A DNA stretch of 64,000 nucleotides from NCBI GenBank assembly GCA_019096065.1, contig JAGUCH010000004.1, positions 6,138,001 through 6,202,000 on the forward strand, in the 5' to 3' direction. This DNA comes from Paracyclopina nana (Eukaryota > Arthropoda > Copepoda > Cyclopoida > Cyclopettidae). Numbering within the stretch: the stretch's first letter is position 1; each line of letters begins with the position of its first letter. The notes below the pieces were generated by a model. The model saw nothing but the letters and a program-made list of their open reading frames with translations, had not been told where the DNA came from and did no database searches. Shown here piece by piece: positions 52,173-62,948 of the stretch. The position numbers were made by a program, and so were the translations under genes.

Positions 52173-54741
52173 AATGCTTTCACATAACATGGAGCAACAA
52201 ATTTGGCTTTGACAATGTTCCTGATGGCTGTCACTGTGGCTGACGTGCCACCAAAGAGTCCAACCAGGATAAGAAACCAGCAATAAATTCTCTCTGTCCG
52301 ACTCAATGTCCTGCGAAGAAAGTAAACATGTTATAGTATGTCGTCTAGAAAGAAAAAACAGGGAAAAGCCACTCCAGGCCCTCGGTTTATATATGCTGTA
52401 GCATATCCAATTCATTGTTGTCCTCTTTTGTGCAACCTGCCTAACAAGAAGAAGAATGTGTATCTTTTATGCTAACCTCGAGTCTGAATGGTCCATCGCA
52501 ACCATGTAGAGAAAGGGGGGCATGACAAAAGTGAGGCATGTAATGGTGCTCCCACCAACCAGGTCCAAAATGCTACCAAAGCTGGGCACTGTTTCAGCTA
52601 TAAAGAGGAGCACAGCGATCGTTCCGGTTCTGAAAGCGCATCTTTTCCAGCTAAATTCTGCAATTGACAGCATAAAATTATAAGTATAGTTTTAGAGGCT
52701 TCGTTGTGCTGTCGTCACCGTGGGGAATTCGCAGCAGTCCCTCGAAGAATTGGCTCGGGGGATTAATGACAATGGGCAACGCGGCCACCAAATGCAAGAG
52801 GATGACGATTTCTGCCGCAGTCTTCAGGCCTCCATCGCTCATGCTTTCGATGACGTTCTCATCCACGCATTTGCCGAGTGACAAGTAGCCCACCGCGTCC
52901 ATGGGGAAGTAGATGAGAAAGAGAACGGCCATTGCAAGAACTGCAGCCACTTTGAACTTGGACTTGTCTTTCATGTCTGCTTGAATCGTGGGGAAAGTGG
53001 AGGCTCCGCCAAATGCAAACATCAGGCTGCCAAAGGCCTCGAAGTAGCCGTATGCAGTCGGCTGTAAATAGAATAAGGATATATAGCATTTTTTCAGAGA
53101 AGCAAAAATAATGCATTTTTGTAGCATATCGAATGGAAGGGAGGCGTTTTGAGAAATGGCTTTTCATGGGTAGAAAATATGTCCATTATGCTATAAAAGC
53201 TCTCTTCCCTAGGGGAAGCTAGGTACAATAAAAACAGTCGAGGATTAATTACTGTGCACGAGGAGGGCACTTGAAAATGTCCACTTGGGGGGAGAGCATT
53301 CCCACTTATCATAAAATGCTCTTTGTTTTTCCCCACGCAGCAAAATGATTGCATTTTCCCCACATGGAAAAAAAATTCAATATTCCGCGGCCACTTTCGC
53401 AATCTCATTGAATTCATCTACCAGCATATGCATGCTTGATGAAATTGCACTTTTTTGTCGTATAAAATGAAATCTGAATAATTGATCAGGGCCTTACCGT
53501 GGGATAAACTGGCTCGAATGTGCCATTGAGTGTGATGTTGGGGCAGGAACTTGTGTGCACATTGTCTGAGGTCACATCTATTCTGATTTGTGCAATGGCC
53601 AAAGCACAAGCTGTCATTGTCGTGACCAACGCTCCCACTGCAATGGGCCTAAAAGTCATCAAAGATATTGTGATGTCAGTGGGCTTTTTCAATGCTACGC
53701 TGGATTGTTGCCACAAAAAGAGGCTTTCACCCCTAATTGTTCTGCAGGATTAATTGACGTACCAGAAGTCCTTGGGAGTACCAAACCAAGTCAAAGGACA
53801 AATGGCCGAGGCTACAACGACAAGCCATAAGCAATGAGACAAAGCTCCTTTGGTTAAGCTGAACAAGAACCCAGCAATCAATATCATGAAAACGCACGCG
53901 CCTCCATACAGAGTGGCCATAATGCAGCCTAAAATGGGATAAAATGCGTTATTATAAATAAGTTATTTTATATTACGAAAGTTGCAATTTCACGTCTTAA
54001 AATGGCTGAAGCTGGTAAAGTTGGAAAGATGGATTGCGCTTAAGTGACTGCAAAAAAGGGCCATATTTTCGCGAGAAAGGCCCTTTTTCGAGGCTTTTTT
54101 CAAAAGAGGGCAGATGTGCACCAAAAACTAAACATCAAGCATCTGCGTGGGTAATTAGGCATGCTATAAACATATGCTGCCATTTTCGGAAAAAGCTATA
54201 ATAACAAAGTAGTAGTAATAATAACAAAGCTCATTTTGAGCAGAAAAAGCAGCAATTGCTACTTTTTATGCATATTTGCTATTGAAGGCGTAGCTTTTAC
54301 ATTATGCATAATTTTCGGGCTGCTATACATACGAGTCACGCACCATAATAGTATAACATGGATTAGTAGAGAAAAAGTCTGCAGCTTTCCTGATGCAATA
54401 TATCTGAAGAGCTTGCCCACTTTGGGTCCAAGCAAACTTCCGGTCTTCTCGGCAATCAGTGGATATGGATCACGCACGTGGGACTGCCTGAGCTCTTCAA
54501 ATCCCATTTCGTCCAAAATCTCCCAGCACAAGCCAAGTCTGGAGCCAATGTAGGCAGCATTGATGCTGAAGAACAGAATCACGAGCAGGCCGGACCAACC
54601 CGTGCCGATTAGGGCACTTGGCAAGGCCAACACTCCTGACCCGGCCATTTCCCCTGAGAGGAAAATGGCGGCGGTGAGGATACCGAGGCCTTTGACAGTG
54701 TCAGGAGCTAAAAGTCGCTGTTCCTCAATTGTAGACCCCAT
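52169..54741 (-). CDS. Amino-acid transporter of the Aa_trans (AVT/SLC36/SLC38-like) family
   Basis: Six exons on the minus strand: 54741-54333, 53928-53763, 53648-53498, 53061-52719, 52657-52477, 52310-52169, about 463 residues. The first helix, KGLGILTAAIFLSGEMAGSGVLALP, carries the GxGVLALP motif of the family. Later landmarks are YGGACVFMILIAGFLF, FEAFGSLMFAFGGASTFPTIQADM (with the family GG..FP.I) and FKVAAVLAMAVLFLIYFPMDAVGYL, plus the end FLILVGLFGGTSATVTAIRNIV. About eleven membrane helices are expected; the loop with HTSSCPNITLNGTF holds a likely N-glycosylation site. The end of exon 1 is uncertain: the donor GTATGT at 54332 keeps frame but adds about 20 residues (IASGKLQTFSLL...) that are unusual for the family. 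Substrate not inferable. The CDS end overlaps ERAL1 by 3 nt. Confidence 0.85.
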
Positions 54742-57393
54742 CGTATCTGATAGGGATACTATAATGACTTTTTATCTGCGCATATCAGTGTACGGTTTCT
54801 CGCGTATATTTTCACCTCCATAATTTGATGAGCTAATTTGATTTGGCCCATGCAACAAATTGCAGTTCTTTTGTATGTGCACAATTATAGCATTGCAATA
54901 TCTTGGGAGCGTTGCATTGGCAAGTTTTCGCAAAAATAGAGCAATCCATTGCGTCCGAATTGCTAGTTACAAAGTATAAATGGATGCTCGCGTTTCCAAG
55001 AGAGTGCAGTGGTTGCTATTGAATGCACTTTTTTAAAACAGAGCGGAAAGGAACCAAACTAAAAAAGTCTTCTCTAACTTGAAATCGAACGGATTGTTGC
55101 TAAAGTAAATTCATAAAGTTGGAATTATGGGCAAAATAATAAGGAACTTCGCATGAACATTTTATAAACTTACTGTATAGGAGTGACCTGGTACATAGAA
55201 GCTCTTGAACTGCTAGTAAAGATGCATCCTCGAATTGATAAGGAAGTCAAAGCATTTTTCTATTTTTGATACGAAACGCCATCAACTTTTACTCTATAAG
55301 TCTTCTTAACCGCTAGAAAATTGACCCAACACAAATGAACGATACATTCTATGCTTCAACAAAAAAATGTATTTTTTAACCATCTTTTATTCAAGTTTAT
55401 TGAAAAAGTGTTTATCAAGGCATTATCATACATCCTGTTATAAAGTGGGAAGAAAACGTGAACATTTTTGAATGTCTTTATAATGTTCTTTAAGCATGGC
55501 AGAACCAGGTGAAAACCCATTCCATTCAGGACATATTCTACGCCTATCATTTTGGGTTGAAGATGATGATCGTACTACATCTGTATGTCTCCCCTCTTGA
55601 GGCTTGCATTCTGGCTGCAGATGGATGGTGGTGCGCTTACACACATCTAATGTTTGCTTAGCTAACAAATAATACATGGCCAAATGTGCAAAAACGGCCA
55701 CAGCTCGGCCTTATGCTGTTCTTCGGCCAGCATAGCACTATATGCAAATGAAGCATTCTTGCAATAAGTGGAACAAAGAAAGATAAAAGTTGATTATAAA
55801 AGAATAGCATATGTAATCTGTACTTTTTAAGCTCTAAAAAAGGAGAAGAAACCCTATGAAACTGAAAGTCAAGTTAGAGTGCTTCATTTAGTATGATTTA
55901 GGATGGTTCAATTTAGGTCTAGCAGACTGAGTGCAGTATTTTTAGACGAGCCATTTTTATGGCTGATTTCCCTCTCAAGATACGAAAGAGAGAAAAGCTA
56001 GCTTGTGTCTTCATTTCTCTTTGAGAATATCCTCAGCTAAGCAATTCAGCCAACATTCACTTACGAAAGGATCAATTAGCTCATGTTTTCAAGTAAATCC
56101 CCTCACTGCTTGAGGCATCATTTTTCATGCAATGCCAGCTCTTGGAATTGCCTGTCTCGAAATTCAAGGCGCCGCTAGGCAATTAAGCTTTATCCATTAT
56201 AATGATTGCCTACTTTCCTCGCGCAGTCAATCTCAGGCTAAATTACGCATTTCAGCTCCTCTAATCGCGGAGCATGTTCATTTGCCAAAATTGATACACA
56301 TTTCTAAGAGGTTCTGCTACGCACTTTCGAAACGATTTTCCAGTCCGTTTTTCTTCTTCGCCTCGCATGCCATAAAATAATATTGATTTGCAAAAAACCG
56401 GCAAAGGTCTCTCTCATTTGTCATTTTCGCAGGTACAATATTCACCGGCAGTCTGGCGGAAAGATTGTGAAAAAATCCCCATGAATCATGCACCCAGCCA
56501 AAAACGACTTGCTTTTTTCATAATGGAAAATCCTAATGGTTCAAAGTAACTGCTAATGCTCGTGATGGATGAATCGGCTAGTTTTGGGCTCGTGGAAGGC
56601 AAACATCAGCGGAGAGTGGCGTGATTTCGCTCCATAAACTTATGGCTAAAGCTCTTTGTGAGCCCTCCCAACATAAGTCATTGATCTTGTCGCTTACATA
56701 CAGAACAAACAAGTTTGCAACGTACGGTGATGGCATATTAAAAATAGCCATATGCATGTGCTGCACTTATAGTTATGGTCATGTAGGGCAGCTTTATGGC
56801 TCCGTTGGTTTAGAAAATTCACTAATTGATCAGAATGATCGCATTGTTTGCACGAATGATTTTTGGAAGGCTAATCAGAGCTGGCCTCGCATGAAATGCC
56901 CCGATTAATATACAATAAAAGCCTAGCTACGCGATCGACTTGGCCGAGTCTTACTTTGGTAGGCAAAAAATGGAAAGGTCTACGGCAGGGCCTTTTTGGT
57001 GGCACATATCGATCATTGGATCTCGGCTCGCATGTGCGAAATCTTTATCCTTCCTCCTTTTATCATCACGCCAGATGAGGACAGTGCAAAAAATGTCCGC
57101 GAAGCTCGAGGTTGGCCCTGCCGCTGGCACGCGAGGATCTCGTTGGTTTGGTTGTGGCGGCGGAGACCTCGCGGTCCTCGCGGCCTTTTATATAGGGTCT
57201 TGGTGGTAGTGCTCAGAGCTGCATGCTGAAGACATAGCGAGCGCGAGATTTTGAGGCTGTCGTCGTCGCCGCCGCCGCTACAGTCGGCCAGCTCTCCTCG
57301 AAGCTAGTCCTACTCCTCGTCGCCGTCGTCGTCGACCGTGCCCAGTCAACAGCTGTAGAGCTCCTGTTCGAGACACACGTTCGTTCCTTCACC
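54742..57393. other. Long intergenic region before the PP2C-like gene
   Basis: About 2.6 kb without a recognised gene. The left part is the promoter of the transporter; the right 250 bp turns GC-rich (GCCGCC runs at 57260-57290 and 57310-57335) and is the probable promoter and 5' UTR of the PP2C-like gene. ORFs here are short and lack family features. Confidence 0.55.
57187..57195 (+). promoter_or_regulatory. Possible TATA box of the PP2C-like gene
   Basis: TTTATATAG about 210 bp before the CDS, at the edge of the GC-rich stretch. If used, the transcript starts near 57218 and its leader holds a 4-codon upstream ORF (ATG at 57223, TAG at 57235) besides the one at 57394. Confidence 0.35.
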
Positions 57394-57402
57394 ATGGACT
57401 AA
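57394..57402 (+). promoter_or_regulatory. Two-codon upstream ORF in optimal context, 3 nt before the main start
   Basis: ACCATGGACTAAGACATG: an ATG in full Kozak context (ACCATGG) is followed by GAC and a TAA stop; after one further codon (GAC) comes the main ATG at 57406 in weaker context (GACATGC). Both ATGs are in the same frame. Confidence 0.6.
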
Positions 57403-57405
57403 GAC

Positions 57406-60400
57406 ATGCCTTCCATCAAAAAGAGAGTCACCGGCTTCATCCGCCAGCTCTCCAACGCCGGCGGAGGCCCGGGCTCCACCCTGACGGCCGCAAAGGCCAA
57501 GCCCGAGATCAAGGTTACCTCGGCCACCATCACCGACGACGCGTTCCACGCAAAGGCCGCGGGATGCTTCATCCAAAAGTTCCTCGACGGCGACCCCCAT
57601 CCCTCGGGCCCGCCCATCTTCAGCGGAAAAACGGGGCACGACTTGCCGTCGTTCAGCGTCGTCCGGGACCTCGATCCCGAAGTGTTCGCCACCTTCACCG
57701 GCCCCGACGGAGGCCTGACCTCCATCAGCAACCTAGAGGACAAGCTGAACCACTCGATGCAGGAGGCCGATGACTCGGAGGACTTCGACTTCATCGACAT
57801 CGAGGACGTCGTGGGAACGAGGCCAAGGAGGCCGTCCTCCACCGACGAGCCGTTGGAAGTGGGCGTTGTTAATTTAGATCTCACGAGTCACAACAACTTT
57901 AAAGTCAAACAAACGTAAGACGTTAATGAGCACGCAAAGCTAGAAACGCACGTCGCACTCCGCGACTTGTTCACGGCCACTTTTTCGGACAATATGTAAT
58001 CTTTAGGCCGCGAGCGAGTCGACTCTCTCAATGCAGTTTGTTCTCACGCATTACGGAACCTAATTTTGTCAATCCGCTTTGAGCAATAATTTCTCTCTGC
58101 GATTTCGCGAGTTTTTGCCTCTTCACCTTGATTGATATACGTAGTAATATATTTATCTCTGTCATTTCGCGAGCAAAGAGCTTAAAAAAAGGATTAGAAT
58201 TTCCACACTGGGACTTAACGCGTTTTCACGTTGATGTTTATGCAACCTTTTAATTTTACAGAGAAAATCACTTGAACGGCATAAACCACGCCAACGGCGA
58301 TCCGTTATTGAAGCTAAATATTCCTTCAGTTGAAACCGACTACCCTGAGCTGAGCTCAGACTTCACGCTCAAGTCATCATCATCTTCCTCTGTTGCCTCC
58401 AACTCAATGCCCATTCTCGTGGCCTCGCCACTCAACAAATCTCAAATCATCTCAAGACGCCTGAAGCTCGACCTACGAAACGAATCCGATGTTCCCATCG
58501 CTGGCATCCGGAATTGGAACAGACCCAACTCGGCGGCGACTGGGCAATCCGTTACCTTGTACGAAAGGCACCCCCACACGGCTGAACATGCTGGCAATCC
58601 CATCGCCGATACCTTTGCCGTGGTGGCCAGAAAGGACTCGGCCATTCTGGTGTTGGGAGATGGGGTGAATTGGGGCTCAAAAGCAGCCCTCGCGTCCAGA
58701 TGCGCCGTTTTTGGCTGCATGGAATACCTGAACGCTGCCATATTTGGCGTTAAAAGGCCCGACACCTTCAGCACGCAAGACGTGTTCAATTACCTACTGA
58801 GGTCTTTTCATGCGGCCCATAGTCTGATATTGCAAGAAGAGGCTCAATTGACAACGCTCACTGCCTGCGTCATCCTTCCCGTTGTCGGAATTGAAGGAAA
58901 TCAAGGTAGCTACGCTTTAACTAAGTCTTCAAGTATATCATATGAGCTCAATCAGAACAAAGCACACAATGCATGCAACTAAAAAACTAGGTAGGAAACT
59001 ACTGTGGGCGATGTAAAAACAGCCTATAGCTGCTTGTAGCTAAAAAAGTTGATAGGTGACCGTTTTTTACCACCTTTAGCCTGGTTGCAAAAAAGGACTT
59101 TCAGATGACGCTGTAGAGCATCACATTAAGCTTTATGCTTACTTGCTGCGCTTGAGCAGAATACAGGCCAATATTAGGGAGCTCTACTCAGGTGCTGATT
59201 ACGACTCGACTTACAATAATATCCTTTACCTTCCCTCAGATGAGAAGTTTGTTGCGTGCACTTGCAATGTTGGCGACTCCTTGGCCTACGTTTACAGCCC
59301 TAGTCAAGGTCATGTTCGGGAGATTACCCAGGGCTCACATGACATTCAATCCAACCGAGACATGAGGGACGCTCTAGGTATGCAGTTCTTATTGAGGCTC
59401 TAATCATTGATAAGGCCAATTTTAATCCCTCTTGCTTTTAAAGGCGCCCTAGGTCCCGTGGATGGTGTCAATCCAGAGCTAAGCAACCTAACTTGCAGTC
59501 TGACTTACGTTGAACCTGGAGACATTGTCTTCCTCACTTCCGATGGCATTTCCGACAACTTTGATCCCGTCGTAGGGAAATTCTGCGTTCCTAAGCGCAA
59601 CGACAGACCTGGTATGTATATTCCTGTCAAAAGAATGAGATTATGCCAAAATTGAAACATCCTTTGTAGGTGAACAAACGCAACGTGGGCGAAAGCAGAA
59701 GCAAGAGAACTCAAATGTCAGCAACAGTCAATCTAATTCTAGCAGTCTTCCTGCTGTAGCAGCATATCAACGGCATGAATTAACTCTCTTGAGGATGGAG
59801 GACTTGCTCAACCATGGGGCCCAAAATTTGGGCGTTTCTGGTCGGGTGCAAACCGCAGCTGAATTGTGCCATAGGATGGTTGACTTTTGCCAGCGGCTGA
59901 CTACAGCCAAGCGCAAAATCTTAGAAGATCCTGATCTCTATCCTGAGGTAAGGCATAAAACAACTAACATAAAAATTTAAGAGCTTGGATTCTCCGCATC
60001 CTCCAAATGAAAATCCTCCAGAGATATTTGCAGCCTGCGCTAGCTAGCAAGTCCTCATTTTTTGTGGGTTGCAGCCTACATCTCCATTTTTGCATCAAGG
60101 ATATTGTGCTGTATGCTAAAGCCATTCCTTTTTTAGCATACTCGACATGCTTTGCCAGACAGTGATGCCACTCGGATGGACCAGAAGCTCAGGAGAAGAC
60201 GAGTTTGCGAGAAGTTGGCTCTGGTTCCGGGGAAACTCGATCATGCTACCGTAGTAGCTTTTTCCGTCGCAAACAGGAAAAAGTCCCTGCAAGCCTATTC
60301 TGGTATGGTTGCTCATATAGCATTTCAAAAGCAAAGCTTTCTGCTTCCAACTTTCTTTTTCTTGCTCTGATGAAAATGCACTCGAGGCTTTCTTTGATAA

Positions 60401-60755
60401 TGATGTTAAAAAGTTTCCGTCCGTCTTCATTAAGGTTGACTTTTTTCAAACCACTTCTTTTCGCGCAGGTGATAAAACAGAAACTGCTGGAAATTGGGAT
60501 ATGCTTCCTCCCATGAGTCTCCGGGCGCCATGTGCCTCTTCTGAAGATCTCACCTGTCACGAGGACTCTCCTCTTTTAACAACTGACGAAGAGGACGACG
60601 ACGACGACGATGCCACCCCAACTCCTTCTGGCAGCCTATGCTCAGATTCAACCCCCAGCTTAAACTGCGGCAGCCTCGCCGTCACTCCGGTTCATCACCC
60701 CAAAACTGATATCGACCTCTGCTTTTCAAAGGATGAGAATCGAAACGAGGCCTAA
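57406..60755 (+). CDS. PP2C-like domain protein, CG9801-like
   Basis: Seven exons: 57406-57914, 58262-58905, 59096-59377, 59444-59611, 59670-59947, 60137-60302, 60469-60755, encoding 777 residues. A disordered acidic and Ser-rich N-terminus (about 1-250) precedes a PP2C-fold core. Core motifs: GNPIADTFAVVARKDSAILV, LGDGVNWGSKAALASRCAV in the place of the canonical DGHGG motif, VACTCNVGDSLAYVY, and VFLTSDGISDNF for the canonical SDGLWD. The first metal-binding motif is altered (one Asp kept), so phosphatase activity is doubtful, while the last Asp motif is intact. The tail has an Asp run (EEDDDDDD) and Ser/Pro segments. The family assignment to the arthropod protein known as CG9801 is from memory of its motif order. 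The 347-nt intron 1 and the others hold nothing recognised. Confidence 0.75.
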
Positions 60756-61255
60756 TCTCTTTGGATCATAACCATCTCGTTGTTGAATCTCTGGTAGATC
60801 TTTTGCGTGGTCAAGTTTTCTATGCACTAGTATAATGAGAAACTTGGTACTATTATTTTAGCTCATATGCAAGTTATCGAAGATATGATTGTTTGTCATT
60901 GCAGGCTGCGCCACGCAGCTTTTTGTGTACTTAGACAGGACGAAGGTCAACTGCAGCATATTCTCAAATAAGATGATAGTATTTTCTGCTTTACCATTAT
61001 TACAACACGACGAAATACAGTTCAGGCAAAATATCTCGTGTATTCAAATTGGTCTGGCTGAATTTCCAACTAACACTAAATTGGTACATAGTTGATCATG
61101 GTTGAATGTTGAGGCTCATATAAGCCAGCATCCAGCAGCAGTTGGCACACTCTTGAACTCGGGCCCCCAAAAGGATGGGGAAGAGGAGGGGGCAAAGCAA
61201 AAAAATGGAAAATAAACTGCGCTTAACGAAGGGCGGGGAGGGGGCCCTCTGTATG
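60756..61255. other. Convergent intergenic region PP2C-like / IMPDH
   Basis: 500 bp between two stop codons. It should hold both 3' UTRs. No further feature recognised. Confidence 0.55.
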
Positions 61256-62948
61256 CTAATATAGCCTTTTTTCATACGAGTGGAGGCTGTGTACGCCGCC
61301 CTCCATCTGGGAACTAGCGGTTCTACGCTCGAACTTAAGCTCACCGCTGTACATCATTGACCTCAGAATAGACAGGGACCGAGCTCCGACATCTTGGCAG
61401 GCGTGTCGAAGGCCGGAAATGAGGTAAGGCAAGTACCTCAAAACGGATCCTTTGTCCACGATATTGCCAGACACTCCTTGGGCAACTCGCACTGTGTCCG
61501 ATTCCTTGTGGAAGTACCGGTCCATAGCTCCGACACCGGCATCCTTGCGTTCCATGGCCTCGAGGCTGCCCATGCCTCGGTACTTCTTCAACCTGGCACA
61601 GAACACGAATTGACTTTTGACGACGCATACGTAGTCACAAGCATACCTGACACCGTCCTGGAAAAAGTACTCTCCTGGCGCCTCTGAAGTTCCTGCAAGG
61701 AGGCTGCCCATCATGACAGTTGATGCTCCGAGGCTGACAGCCTTCATAATGTGGCCAACAGATTGGATGCCCCCATCGGCGATGACCGGTACTCCAAACC
61801 TTCGAGCATATTCGGCTACCTTGTATACAGCGGTGGCCTGAGGCCTTCCCACCGCCATGACTTCTTGCGTAATGCAAATGGACCCGCTCCCCATACCCAC
61901 CCTGAGGGCGTCAACACCGGCATCGATGAGGTTTTTGGCCTGAGCAGCGGTCACGACGTTGCCGCCGACAATCTGTAGGTCGGGGTAGGTCTCCTTGATG
62001 TACCGAATCATCTCAATTTGAAAGACTGAATTGCCTTGGCTGGAGTCAAGGACGATCACGTCAACACCGGCTTCTTTGAGCCGACGAAGCCTTTCTTTGT
62101 CTTCCTCTCTGGTGGATATGGCTGCCCCCACTAAAAGCTGGTTGTTTTTGTCCTTTGAGGCGTACGGGAATTCTCTTGATTTCTTGAGGTCAGTTCTAGC
62201 AATCAAGGCCACGAGATCTCCTACATTAAACAAACATTTATATCATCTGCCATTTTTTGTATACCTTTCAGTTACCTCGTTCGTTAATGATGGGCAGTTT
62301 TCCCTTCTTGCTGGAAACCAGAATTTCGTTGGCATCCTTCAGGCTGATTCCCTCATAGGCTGTGGTAAGCTTTTCAAAAGGCGTCATGACCTCGCTCAGA
62401 GGTGTCCTCCTCTTGTCCTTGTCGACAATGAAATCAATGTCACGAGACGTTACAATGCCCACGAGCTTGCCGCCCATTTGGCCGTTCTCGGTGATGGGAA
62501 TGCCGCAAAAGCCAAACTGCTTCTTGCAATCCAAGACATCCTGGATGGTCTTCTCCGGACTTAATACATAGGGGTCAAGCACGAATCCATGCTGGTACTT
62601 TTTCACCTTGGTTACCTCTCTGGCCTGGAATTGTGGAGTGCAATTGTGGTGTATGATGCCAATGCCCCCGCCAAGAGCCATGGCAATGGCCATTTCAGCC
62701 TCGGTGACTGTATCCATGGGACTTGAAACGAGAGGGCTCTTGAGTGTGATCCTTTTCGTCAGTGCGCTCGTCAAGTCCACTTCCTTGGGCAAGAAATCGA
62801 TGTAGCCTGGCAGCATGATGAAGTCGTTGTACGTCATGCCATGTCCCTCAGACATCAATGCTGCCCCGGTGATCCCGTCCTCCGGGACGTAGGTGGTTCC
62901 ACCGCAAATCAAGTGCTCAGCCATCTTTTGATCCTCTTCAGGGGTCAT
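61256..62948 (-). CDS. IMPDH: Inosine-5'-monophosphate dehydrogenase
   Basis: Three exons on the minus strand: 62948-62276, 62220-61647, 61592-61256, encoding 527 residues (human 514). It oxidises IMP to XMP with NAD, the rate-limiting step of guanine nucleotide synthesis. [12 protein letters not shown] opens the protein and [15 protein letters not shown] follows. The Bateman module with two CBS domains (about 120-240) includes [11 protein letters not shown] and [14 protein letters not shown]. The barrel has [45 protein letters not shown] with catalytic Cys340, and [11 protein letters not shown]. The flap region has [12 protein letters not shown]. The end [11 protein letters not shown] matches the family. 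Intron 2 (61593-61646) is only 54 nt, a multiple of three without stop, so its retention would insert 18 residues between GVR and LKKYRG, next to the mobile flap. Confidence 0.97.

Noticed and set aside
57200..57400. Coding exon in the GC-rich stretch upstream of the PP2C-like gene
   Set aside because: Open frames exist in several phases because of the GCC/GTC runs, but each is broken by the TAA before the main ATG or lacks a start. It is better read as the 5' UTR.
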